Shown: positions 37,840 to 50,000 of the stretch, piece by piece
Position numbering within the stretch: the first letter of the stretch is position 1
Layout: the number at the start of each line of letters is the position of its first letter
NCBI GenBank assembly: GCA_024036415.1
Contig: JAMWET010001028.1
Coordinates: 1-64,000, forward strand
From: Prochilodus magdalenae
Taxonomy: Eukaryota; Chordata; Actinopteri; Characiformes; Prochilodontidae
Length of the DNA: 64,000 bases
Direction: 5' to 3'
Position numbers and translations under genes: made by a program
Notes under the pieces: model-generated
Told to the model about the DNA's origin: nothing
Databases searched by the model: none
Seen by the model: only the letters and a program-made list of their open reading frames with translations

Positions 37840-38153
37840 GCTGGTGGCCATTGAAAGCTCAGCTCTCCATGGCAACGCCTTTGTCTGTTAGGTAAAACCT
37901 GGATGGCGCTGAACTAGGCCTGTGTTGGTTGGTGTTAATGTTGTCAGGTGCTAGGCCCATGTGTCACTTGTGCTAGAAAGGAAAGGAAAAGAAAACTGGA
38001 AATGTGCGATAGATTTCTGAATCATCCAGGGTCAAACTGTCTTATCTGGGCATGTTTAAGCAGTGTGTTGTTGGGATGGCAGCACCTGCTAGGAGCACAG
38101 GGCCATTTAGCATGTATCACTGCACAGCCAACTGTCCACTGAAAGACTGAGAT
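37840..38153 (+). promoter_or_regulatory. rnf151: Candidate rnf151 promoter/5' UTR with RFX X-box-like site
   Basis: The CTCTCCATGGCAAC sequence at 37,863-37,876 contains the GGCAAC half of an X-box and an imperfect first half. RFX factors control many testis and ciliary genes, and RNF151 is testis-enriched in mammals. The site is about 280 bp upstream of the proposed start codon. No TATA box was seen. This is inference from one motif and the gene's known expression. Confidence 0.35.
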
Positions 38154-40426
38154 ATGGTGAGTTTTGATGAAACTGTATTTGGTTCTTGTGCTGAGAGGTG
38201 GGTGGAAACTAGTTTGTTTTATTAATGTACATATACTTTAGTCAAATCTTAGTATTTCTACTCAAGCATATTAGTGAGTAAAGGAATTGCTCAGTCATAC
38301 TTAGTTACTCATTTTTTTGTGTTTAAAGGTAACATTTGTACCGCTTTGTAAATGCTCAAATCTTTGAGTTTGTAGTTTAGGGTCCAGCATCTATGTGATC
38401 TGTGTATCTTTTTGTACTTTTGTTAAAGTTTATTTCAGTCATTTGTACTCAAGTATCTGTACTTTTGCGTACGCATGAATTTACCCACTTAGCCACTTTT
38501 GGTTGTGTTTAATTTGTTTATTGGTAAATTGTTATCTAGAAAGTCAAAGAGCAGCATACAACACAGAAAGCAGTATACAAACAACAAGGTGTGAAAGTTT
38601 AAGTTTTAAGGGCTTTTAGAAATATATTTTATAGCATTAAACAAGATATATAAAGTCTCATTTGGTGAGAGGCTGAGTAACATTCTGGTGGGGCAATTCA
38701 AACATTTTGGTTTTTGACCTAACCTGTGGAGCCCGGCTTTAGAATCATTAACACATCCTCAATCTACCTTCTGTTTTTTCAAAACGTCTCGCAGAACAAA
38801 AGAGCAAAACCTGTGTTTTACTAGACTTAAGCCCTGTCCGTAAAAACATTAGGTTTTGTTTTTGGAAACCAAGGTTTTAGTGATTATTTACCATCGACAA
38901 TTGCAATTAAGTTTAAGACATAACTCAAGTCTGAGCAACTGGTCCATGAAGATTTATTTCTTTCCCACTGTTTTTCCACATTGTGCTAACTTTCCAGAAG
39001 CTGATTTTGTTTTGTTTGGTTATTACATTTGTCAGAGTGGTGGTTATGAAGTGGAGCTGTTTGTGGACACCCCTGACCATGACCTGATCTGTATCATCTG
39101 CAGAGGTGTTCTGCGCTGCCCTGTACGAGTGGCTTGCAATCACATCTTCTGTAAGAAGTGCATTTTACAGTGGATGAGGAGGTACGAAAAGGACAAAAGA
39201 TATCAAAACTGCTGATGTGTTTTACCCAAAGTTAACAGTCTATCTTCATTTAAAACAGGCAGGAAACATGCCCATGCTGCAGGAAGTCGATCAGTCAGAG
39301 CTTAATGTTTGTTATGTTCAAGCTGAGTAAAGCCATCAGCCGTTTACCCATTAAGGTAAGCCGAACTGTGATAAAAATGTACTATTTACTAAAGTGTGTG
39401 ACATGGAAAGATCCGAAACATATAGTAGGAAAGTAGTGTCTACTAATTTAAATAATTTAAAAAACAGAGTGTGGGTCATTATTACAGTATTGTACACTAT
39501 CACTTCCATAAGGATGGAAGCAAGCAGTGATTTTTGAAGTTTCCAAAATCTTTCTAGTCGGTTTGCAAACAGCCAACAGAGGAGATGTAACCACTAGATG
39601 TCACTAGTTAACCCTTTTAGCTGTTTATATTTTATGAGACCGTTTCGGTTACCTGATAAGGTATAAGACCGTTTCGGTTACCTGATAAGGTCCATGGTCG
39701 GCATTTTAATGCTGCTTTCTAATAATTATTTAACATTGCTTTTTGTTTCCATTACCTTGTAAAATGTTTTAAGTAGCATTTGTGGTATCAAAGTAAAATT
39801 CTAATATTTAAGTTTCTTAAAAAGGGAAATAAGTATATACACATCTATGCAATAGTGGAAAATATTAATATTTAATAGAATATTCCACAAAGAAATGCTA
39901 ATATCATGTTGCCTCTTGTTATTTTCAGTGCCGAAATGAACAGCATGGCTGCAGGGCCACTTTCCCCCTCTCAGATGAGTACCTTCACAGGTCGGTGTGT
40001 CCTTTCGAGTGGATGCTATGTCCTCACCCAGGCTGTGGGACACGGGTGCTGCGGAGGGACTCCCAGGAGCATGCACAGACCTGTGGTCATTGGAGGCAGC
40101 TGTGCCCTATGGGCTGCGGGGTGCTGCTAGACCGGGACAGTCAGGCTCGGCACAATTGCTTTAGAGATCTACAGCAGCGCTACGAGGCTCAGAGGCAGAC
40201 ACAGCGTACCATTGCTGCTGCACTGCGCAGGAAGATGCTGCGCATGCAGAGCAGCATGAACCACATGAGGAGGCAAATAGGCCTGATCTGCGAGAGTCTG
40301 GAGCTCAGCCAGGGAGCCGAAGGGCCAGTTGAGGACCCCGAAGAGGGAACTAGTGCTGGGACAGGCCCCAGAGCCAGCGACAGCTCCAGTAGCTCCAACT
40401 CTAGCTCCAGCAGTAGCAGCTCCTAA
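38154..40426 (+). CDS. rnf151: RING finger protein 151 (RING + TRAF-type zinc finger)
   Basis: In mammals, a testis RING protein linked to dysbindin and acrosome formation; E3 ligase activity is expected from the RING. Coding exons: 38154-38156 (ATG then GTGAGT), 39036-39181, 39259-39355, 39929-40426; 744 nt, 247 aa, against 245 in human. Later junctions are GT/AG with matching phases. The first exon is inferred: the acceptor at 39,036 opens SGGYEVELF, which lacks its own Met; joining ATG gives MSGGYEVELF, parallel to human MGGGYDLNLF. RING about 20-57 is complete C3HC4: C20, C23, C35, H37, C40, C43, C54, C57. TRAF-type zinc finger region about 83-155 with CPFEWMLCPHPGCGTRV. Then a helical/coiled-coil stretch about 157-205 and a Ser-rich C-terminus. 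RNF41 was the alternative, but the C-terminal USP8-binding domain of RNF41 is absent. Location near noxo1 matches human 16p13.3. Confidence 0.88.
39634..39693 (+). repeat. Exact 29-bp tandem duplication in rnf151 intron 3
   Basis: AGACCGTTTCGGTTACCTGA and following bases occur twice in tandem with one early difference. Confidence 0.95.
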
Positions 40427-40456
40427 GCAAACAGCCACTATATAGTCCTGTTCCAA

Positions 40457-40457
<1 letters not shown>

Positions 40458-40492
<35 letters not shown>
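40458..40492. repeat. (TA)n microsatellite in rnf151 3' UTR/flank
   Basis: About 16 TA units starting 30 bp after the stop codon. Confidence 0.95.
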
Positions 40493-40494
<2 letters not shown>

Positions 40495-40521
40495 CAACTG
40501 AACAGTTGCTATTGTGATGTA

Positions 40522-41860
40522 CAATACCAGTCAAAAGTTTGGACACCTTCTCATTCAATGGCTTTTCTCGTTTTTTTTCTCATTCAATGGCTTTTTTCTC
40601 ATCACGGACAAAAAAGTGTTAAGCAAACCACAATGTTTTTTTGGATTTTGTACATGGATTTTCTCATTTAGCTTCACAACTTAGAATGTTTTTCTGACAT
40701 TCTTGAAAGAGTTTCTACTGGTGCTGAGCACTTGGCTGCTTTTCCTTCACTCTGTGAACCAACTCATCCCCAACCACCTTATTTGGGTTTAGGTCTGGTG
40801 ATTGTGGAGGCCAGGTTTTTCTTAGCCAAAATAGTTCTTACATAGCCTTAACGTGTGTTTGGGGTCATTGTCCTGTTGAAAAACCAATGATGGTCCCACT
40901 AAGCGCAAACCACCCGGGATGGGATGTCACTGCAGAATGCTGTACAGTAAATTGTTACCAGCAAAACCCTTCTTTCTTTTTTTGCTTCTCACAAAGACAT
41001 GGCAGGTGGAACCAAAAATGTATTAGAACAATGTACACATTTCCACTGCTCTGTCTATTGCTTGTGTTTTCTGACCAGCAAGTCTATTTTTCTTGTTGTT
41101 CTTCCTCAGTAGTGGCTTCTTTGCAGCAATTCAACCATAAAGGTCTGATTCACACATTCTCCTCTGAGCAGTTAATGTTAAGAAATGTCTGCTGATTAAA
41201 TTCTGTGAAGCATTTATGTGGGCTCTAATCTGAGGTGCTGTTAATTTGTGGTTTCTGATGCTGGGCACTCTAATAAACGTATCCTCTGCAGCAAAGGTAA
41301 CTCCTGGTCTTCTTTTCATGGGACAGTCCTCATGAGAACCATGGTTGTTGTGACTACACTCAAAGATGATCTTTGCAATTTTCTGGTATGACTGACCTTC
41401 TTGTCTTTAATGAACAATGAACTGTTGTTTCTCTGTACTTAGATGAGTTTTTGCCATAATATGGATTAGAAAAGTCGAATCAGGCTATTCACTGTGTAGA
41501 ACTGTGTACAAACTTTGCCTTTGCACATTACAACTGATGGTGTCAAACACTTTAAGAAGATTAGCAATTAAACAAATTAACTCTTGATAGGGCATGCCTG
41601 TTAACTAAAACAATTTTTGGTAACTACCTCATGAAGCTAATTTAGAGAATGCAGAGTGTTCAAAGCTGTCATCAAAGCAGAAGCAAATAATAAAAAAGGG
41701 GGAAAAAAGAAATTTTTATATGACAAGGTTGTAACTTTTGAAAGGTTTCAAATCATTGTCTTCTATCATATCAAGTTTGGTTGCAGATACATGGCATTAA
41801 CTTTTTTATTTCATGTAATTCTGGTAATGTACAAATAAATACATTTGTCATTGTAATATA
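40522..41860 (-). mobile_element. Tc1-like transposon, near full length but decayed
   Basis: The left end contains ACCAGTCAAAAGTTTGGACACCTTCTC, a well-known fish Tc1 terminus, and the minus strand carries transposase pieces such as RPGVTFAAEDTFIRVPSIRNHKLTA (residues of the N-terminal DNA-binding part, 41,319-41,230). The middle region runs through GGGATGTCACTGCAGAATGC, matching the family order, and the distal side contains AGCTGTCATCAAAGCAG. The right terminus is not clear. Frames are broken. Confidence 0.78.
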
Positions 41861-42349
41861 TTTATTTTATTATAAACAAGAAAATCGGTAGAGCAACTTT
41901 AGTAAACTTGTATTTAGAGTGCCTCACATCTTAAAAACCCTGTTTATATCTAAAGGAAACTTGACCATAAATTACTATAAATTAATAAACTAAATGTATT
42001 ATTATATCTCCTAACTTAATGTTTTGAAAAAAGTTACTTTTGTTGAATAAAGCATTAAAATTTGTGTCGTTTGCAAGATTAAGTGTACATTGTTTATGTT
42101 TGCTACACAAATGGTTAATATGATACAGGCTTCCAAACTGTTATCTTCAGAGGAGCTATTAAAGGGGCACTCGCCCCAAAATGAAAAATACAATGATTGC
42201 TACCTCTCTTGTGAATATGTCTACTTCCCTCCTATAGTGGTGCCACAATAGTCCTGAGCGTGAATGTTTTGAAGGTGGGAAGAAAAGTGCTTTTGGGCTA
42301 TTTATACAGAAGGAAGGCAGACATTACTGCTTGAAAGATGATTGTCACT

Positions 42350-42360
42350 CTTGTATTTAT
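42350..42360 (-). terminator. Candidate polyadenylation signal for the tex2 gene
   Basis: TTTATT on the + strand is AATAAA on the minus strand, about 325 bp after the stop codon. A (TG)n run lies between stop and signal. Confidence 0.4.
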
Positions 42361-42579
42361 TAGCCTCCACATCAGTGCTTTTCTTTAATGCTGTGGGCAG
42401 GATCCTTAATGGTTGCATTATGCATTGGCACAATGCATGGTGGGTAATGTAGTAAGAGAACATGGATACATGAAAACGCAACAAAACAATAAAATTGTAA
42501 ATTCTGTCATGCCTGTAAGACCGAGGGATGGAATGCCATGCTTTTGTTTTTTTTTGTTTTTTTTCATATTTCATATATT

Positions 42580-42585
<6 letters not shown>

Positions 42586-42621
<36 letters not shown>
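42586..42621. repeat. (TG)n microsatellite in tex2 3' UTR
   Basis: About 16 TG units, (CA)n in the transcript orientation. Confidence 0.95.
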
Positions 42622-42622
<1 letters not shown>

Positions 42623-42680
42623 AATGATGTTTGTCTGATGGTGTTTCTTAACAAGAGGCCACAAGGAGGCACTAGGCTAA

Positions 42681-43927
42681 TTATAAAGTATGGTTAAGGG
42701 TGCAGGTCTCAGGGGAGTCTACAGAAGAACAGCGGGGTGTTGGATTCTGCTGAGACGCCGACTGGTTCTCCATGCCAGAGTCCATTAGAGGGAGGTATAT
42801 GTCATCCATGTTCGGCAAAACAAACACTTTCTGTAAAAACATGTAAAAGGTATTTAAAATTATTTCTAAAGTAGAGGTGTCCAATCAGGCCACACTGTGT
42901 GGCTGAAGGTTTTCATTCCAATCAAGGGGATGCACTCCTGATATCATGTGCTTAATAAAGTCTCCGTCTTCAAACAACTGATCAGGTGGGCTCCTGCTTT
43001 GCTGGAATCAAAACCCTTTGCATATAAGATTGGACATCCCTGAGCATTAAATCTACTTGATTCTAATTTACATAATTTTCACATAAATATATACATACAT
43101 CTACATTCTCTGTTAATTTAACCAGCTGCACTTACATACTGTAGTCCATCTGATTCGGTGCATTACTGTTTGCTCTTTCAAGCGATCCTTAAGAGCAAGT
43201 ATTATTTGGGTGGCTGGTTATTGTCAGTACTGCAGTAGCACTGACTTGATTATGTGAAGGTATAAGGCGACCAAGCACAGCAGGTTAAAACTCCTCAGTG
43301 TCACTGCTAGGCTGAGAATCGTTCATCAACCCAAACTATACAGAGTTCTGTGGGCAGCATAATGTGATCACTGATTTATTTTCCACTAACGAACAACACA
43401 AACTGTGCAGCAACAGAGCTGTACGTCTACAAGGTAGACCAACATGGTAGGAGTGTCTAATATGGTGTATAGTAGTTTAAACCACCGTGTGCTGAATTTT
43501 GACTCCTCACCCAAGCATGTATGTTACACAAGCAATACTGATGCCACATGTTACTTTAACATCAAAAGTGAATCATCTTTCTGTTAACTTTTTTGGCAGC
43601 AATTGTATGATGGGAGATACATTATACTCCTGGAAATTATACACATATAAATCAAATAATTTCAGTGCTTCATCACAGTGGTTCAGTGCGTATTGTACCA
43701 GGGATGAAAGGGTACAAGAATTATGTTTAGCTTTAAACGAATTTCAAAATAAAATACAGGAGATGTTTCACCTGGAACTCATCTTGCAGCCTTTTCTCAA
43801 TCCATTCAGTCACATGCCAGAAGGTGACCTCACGTTCTCCTAGCTTGGGCCTGACTCTCAGGTCAAGCTTTGGTGGCATACAGAAACTGTACCTGAAAGA
43901 AACAGTATTCTATTATACTCTATATAC

Positions 43928-44021
<94 letters not shown>

Positions 44022-47000
44022 TATTAATATGAGCACAGTGTGTACCATATTCTATCCGTTGGGGGGGGTGGAATGTTGACAACAAGTGTGCCAGAAAGTT
44101 CGCGAACTTCAACAGTGAGCAGCAGAGGCATGTTGGACATCTCCTCAATCTTCTTTTTGATGTACTCATTTTCTGTGGCTTTCTGGAAGTACTTGGATTT
44201 AGCGATTTTGTCAACAAATCTCAAAATCCGCCGGCCTGTGCTGCCACCAGTCGTGCTGCTGTAAAAAGGAGGAGGAGTCAGAGAGCTCTTATTACACTGG
44301 CCTGAGTGACCAATCAAATCCAAAAAAAGGGACTGTGAAGTAAAGTAATATAGTGTGGGGGCAGTGTGCCCAAGCACAGATTGAACATATCTGTGGCAAT
44401 AACAACTGAATCTAGGGCAAAAGGTCATAGATCGTTACTATCAGGGTCAATCCATGTGAAGTCGCCTTCTGATTACCCAACGCAAATTACCTTTCAGGCA
44501 ATTAGGCTTTCAGGAAACAATGTCAGTGTGCCCAGTAGGTAGTATGCAAGTTGTAGGTTTGTGTCTTTACACTTTCTATGTGACAGAAAACAAAGTCGGC
44601 ATAATCTTAAATTTTGCTTTAGAATGACTCTATTATAAGACAAATACCTACAGCACTGTACAAACGTCAGAGACCACCTTTTATCTAGTTTATATTATTG
44701 GGGTCTCCCTCTCCCATCATGCACTGCTGTTCCCCATTGTGTTTAAGTTGCGGTTATTACTGTACTTACTGTTAAACGCCATTGAATTATTTCTGCTAAT
44801 AACTGATTATGCACTGTTAATGCATTTATGTTGTGTTTAGAAAAGTTTACAAAGGCTTCATACAGTTCACCGTGAAGCAGATTGCTACTGTGTATAGTCA
44901 CCTCTCAGCTATATACCAGTGTGTGTTGTAGTTGGTTTCATTCACCAAGTGCTTTTAAGCGCTGTAAGTGTGTAATAAGCTGTTAAAGAGCATTATTGTC
45001 TTGAGGACATGCTGTTTTCTATCAAGCCTTCCTTATGCATGCCACAATATAATGTTTTTAGGCAAACAGGGCATTAAATCCAAGTTATTAATGTCTGAGG
45101 AGATTAGACATAAAATAACTCACTTGCATAAGGAAGGGAGGCCCAAATGAATTTAACTGATTCAGTAAAAAAAATCTATAATATACAGAGAAAACAGAAC
45201 AACAGTGCAAGTCTGGAAATACCAGACAGGCTAGATGATACTTGAAACTGGAAAAATAAGTTCTGACTTGCATAATCCATTATATAACATACAGTAGCAT
45301 GCAACAGATATATAAGGGTAAATTCATTGTGAAGCCACTTATCTGGTCTGTAAGCACAAACATGAAGAAACAAATAAGGCGTGGTAGCTTGACCAGTTTC
45401 AAATATCGCATTAAGGAAGCCCAGTATTTACAGTTACTGTCAACACCTGCTTCAGCTAATCACACCTTTAGTGATTAGCCAACGTGCTAGTAATGCTTTT
45501 AGTAACTGAAATTGTCAACAGAATGTGAAAAAATAACTGTTTTGACAGTTGTCAAGGACATTCATGTATCATCCTGGAGACATATCTATTTAACTTAGCT
45601 TGCTAACTGGCTAGCCCTGGGACATCCTGTCTCATAATACCACGTTGTACCTGATAATGGCAAAAAAATTAATCACCCAAGGATTTTCACCTTTCAGCAC
45701 CAGGAACAGTTCCCTTTTCTCCTAGAGTTCCTTGAGGTTCAGAGGATGGTGCTTCCTCTTCATCAGAGGACCCTGCACTGGAGGACTCCTCATCACTATC
45801 AGCCAGAACAGAGAGTTTGGATCTGGTGCTGCTTGGGAAACCCATACACAGCTGCATAAGTCATCACAGACATGCGCTGACAATAAAACAAAACAAACTC
45901 CTCCGCCTTTAGACTGGCAGGTGAAATTTTCTATGCTAAAAGGAAGTGGGCTAAAAGCACTTGGCACAGACTCACCGCACACTGCACGCCTCCACCTCTC
46001 TGACCGCCTCTGTATCGCCATCTTTGCCCAGTTTTGACAGATTGATCTTGGTCTCCAATGTCATCTGCAGGGCACCTGTGTACTCGATCTCCAGTTGTAG
46101 CCACAATCCTAATACACAGAAAATGCACAGTATGCAGCAACAACATTCCTACAGCTGTGGAATTTCTTGGGAAAATTTAGCCTTCACTCTTAAAGCTGCA
46201 CTACTAAATATTTGTTAACAACAAGAAGCATTACTGAGTCAGGAAAAAGAGACATGTAAATATGGGCTACTGTGAGTCACCCTGTAAAGCCACAGTGTTT
46301 TTAGACTACATCATTCGTCTTACATACATTCAGTGAAAAATCTGAAGACAACAAAGTGGGCTCTGGGCTTTGAAAGACTCAATCCAACACTGGGTTATGC
46401 CTCGTGTGTTAGCTAACATTAGCTGTCTAATTATTCCCCTCTAATTACCAAAATTTGTGATAGGATAGCACCATCTTTTAGGTATTCCAGCCTTGGCAGT
46501 GAAAGTGGGTGTGCTTTGTGTGAAAGGCTTTTCTTGGATGATAAACTTCAAATTACCTAGTTTCAGCTAACTAAATACGCAATATCAGCCAAAATAAATT
46601 TTAAAAAACGTTTGATGTTTAACTATTTAAGTACTTTTTTTATAAGGCAATGCTCATTTACATACATCAGTCTTAAAGCACAGTAACAAAAACAGAGGTT
46701 ACAGAGGTACCCAATCTGGTCCTTGGAGTCTAATTTTTATTATGGACTGACTGAGAGTCTCAGAGGACCGGTCTGGGATCCACTGTTCCAGGAGATAAAA
46801 AGAGGCTACATTTAGTGAATCTAAATATTTCTTTTGTATGTGATCAAACTGACAGAGAAAATGTACAGTTAAATTTAATATATATCTAATATAATAAGTA
46901 ATAAGTAAAAACATGAAGAGCCAAAAAACAAGCAAAGGAAAGCTTAATTCAGGTCTTTGTGGAGAAGATTAGAGGATTGTGATGACACAGGCTACATATT

Positions 47001-50000
47001 ACAAACAATTACAGCAGATTATGAAGCCCAAACACATGATAATGAGTGCTATAAATCTGTAAATGACATGAAAGCAGGACAGTGATATACAGTGTTACAT
47101 AAAGCCTGCATATCATCAGGCAGAAAGGAGCAAAAGCAATACACATACACCACTGCAACACCAGACAAGCCCCATTCACAAGCATGACAAATCCTGCATA
47201 CACTCAACAGCTAGTGTGTAGAAACAGATAAATAAACACAGACCATATTTTGTGAGGGTAGAGTTTGACACAGCCCATGCGGTCTCTTGCTCCCCAAGAT
47301 TACAGCAGGATAATAATGATGCGTCCCGCTCAAAGCAGGAACATGACAACACGTATGCACAAGCAGGACACCTGCCTCCTCCTGCTGGAGAGCACATCTA
47401 ATCTGCTCTTTTATAAGAGGCTCTGTCCACTCATGTTTACACACCTCTGGTATTGATGTGTGGCAGGGATGTGCTGGTAATCTGGGGCATGCAGGAACCC
47501 ATTGTCAGCTCGGTCAGGGTCAGCTCATCCATAAAGTAAGGCAACTGTGGAGATGAATGTACACAGCAGAAACAATTCACACTAACAGTGTAAAAGACTG
47601 CATAATACATTAGTCTAATGATCCTACAGTATGATAGGCAAAATCAGCTGTAGTTATTGAATGCCTTTTGTGGGCAAAAATAAATCTTTTTTATTGTCTA
47701 CTTCCGTGGTCTATATGTAGAGATAACATGCCTGATCATTTTAACTACAAGATAATATAACTCAATAATCAATTCAGACTGTCCAATTTAACTAGGCTGT
47801 ATAACCACGCAACATAAAAACATCACAGAAGCAAGTTGCAACAAATTATGCAAATTCCATGCTATCAAAAAGTAAAACTTTTTTTATTGACCTTGAAAAT
47901 GTAAACATATCTAGCTAGCTATGTCTGTTATTTCTAACGTGCATTTTGCATGACCAGTTAGTGAATTCAACCTAAATATTTAGGCATTTCCTTTTTCATA
48001 TAGCCGCAAATAACAACATAGTGATAAGGCAACATGACTATACTTCTATCTGACTGCCTATATCATCAGTAATTAGGCGACTGGTATAAGAGCACAGCCA
48101 CTGTGAAATATCTATACAATATCTGTGCAATGTCTTTCAGTAACTGTGCAATGTATATCTGTGCAATTACACATACAATTTCTTGTATTTTGTACAATTT
48201 ACGCTTTTGTCTACCTCTTGATAGAATTCATTTACTGTATATTTTACTGCAAATTTCCCCATGTGAGATAATAAAAGTCCATTTTACCATACCTAATTTT
48301 ATTTCGTCTTATTTTTAATATTCCTGTCTTATCTTTTTTAATATTTGTCATATTTAAATTGTTGATTTCGTTTAAATGTACAAAACCATCAAAGTCCCAT
48401 TTGCTGTCATACCACAGCCCTGGGAGGCTGAGGCTCACAGGTTGAAACTCCCTGTAGTGTATTCTAGTGTAGTGTTTCTCAAGCCTGGCCATGGCAGCAC
48501 CTTTGTGTTCAACATTTTACTGAATCCCCTGCTTTAACACATTCCCTGCCACTCTGAAGGGTTTGTTAATGAGTTGATAAGTTGAATCAGGGGAACCACT
48601 AAAATGTGCTGGGTATAATGCCACTAGAACCAGTGATACTGCTCTTATGTATTCAGCAAATTTCTTAAACAATGACTGAACAATAAAACCAAACATGGCT
48701 AAATATAAAATTTTATTTTTTCCCTTAATATTATAATTAAATTTTTTTGGCAAAACACGTAAAATAAATAAATAAAAACAACTGCTACAAGTATAGTCCC
48801 TGACTGATACAAACACAAAAATGACATTTGGTCTATGCTATAGATCCTGAACGTGCACCTCTTAAAATATATTAAATTAACTGGTACCACTAAACAGATT
48901 AGTTTAACCAGCTTCCTTTAGATATAGGTATTTTCTGAACTTTCACTAACCCTTATTTTGCTCAGCTTACGCTGAATCTTGTGGGCTACTTGATCAGCCC
49001 AGTACTTCTCACGTAGGAAGTCCCAGAAGATTCGACCAATCAGGGCATTAATCCAAACAGTTTGCATCTCATCTTCGTGATAACATACTTTCTGAAGTAA
49101 AAATGGTAAAAAAAAAAAAAAAGAAAGATAAATCTATTTTCATTAACATGTATAAAACTGTTTAACACTTTAAGAGTTAACACTTCCTTAAAAAATAATG
49201 AACTCTATCTTCAGGACATTTAATTTGCTTTATCTATGCACTATAGACCATGTAACACAAGTGGACAAGTTTTTTGCAAACCTGCTCTTTCTCAGTGGGA
49301 CTGCTTTGTGTGCTGCTAAGACAGGAGCTTGTTGGTGGGAAGGCATGTGCTGAGGAGGTGAGAGAGGTCATGTAGGAGGTGCAGTCCAGCAGGATATTCT
49401 CCCTTACTTTGCCCATGAGGTCAGCAGGAAACACAGGCACAGACGAGATGTTCTCAGTGCTCCCACTGTTAGAGACCCCAGTGAGCTGTACTGAACACAA
49501 GGAGCTTTCATCTTGCGTCCCAGACACATCTACACAAAGAAGACAATGATTTTGGCGATTAATACAATGGTTGTTAGGCTTGTCCAAATGTCTAAACTGT
49601 AGAATTTCCCCTTTTACACCAAATCTAACCGAATGGCAAATACATGTTTGGTCTTGGCAGTTTGCTTCTTTGGGTTTGCACTAGAACTATGGCTGGCATA
49701 AGCTTTTCCGGGTGAGCTCTGTGGAAACTGGATGCCTAAATCATCACACACTTACCCTAAACAAGTTGTTTAGTAATCTGATGCAGACTTGTCTGTGTGG
49801 TTTCTGATACTGTATTACATACTGTCAAGCACATTTTTAAAAATCCCACTCATGCATTTTTATTTATTGCGATAGATGGAGTGGTATTTAGGCCTTCCAC
49901 AGTAGACTGTAAAACTGCTTTTGTGCAGCACTTTCTTTGCTTACCCACAACAAATTATTTATATACTGTATAAATAAGGAATAAGGTATAAATGAGGAAT

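Noticed and set aside
38856..39215. 119-residue frame as the rnf151 start
   Set aside because: The part before 39,036 is intron: a good acceptor precedes the RING exon and the upstream residues do not match any RNF151 N-terminus.
42413..42697. Open frame with repeated Val-Cys
   Set aside because: It is translation of the (TG)n microsatellite in the tex2 3' UTR.
43824..44027. Open frame ending in repeated Tyr-Ile
   Set aside because: It is translation of the (TA)n microsatellite.
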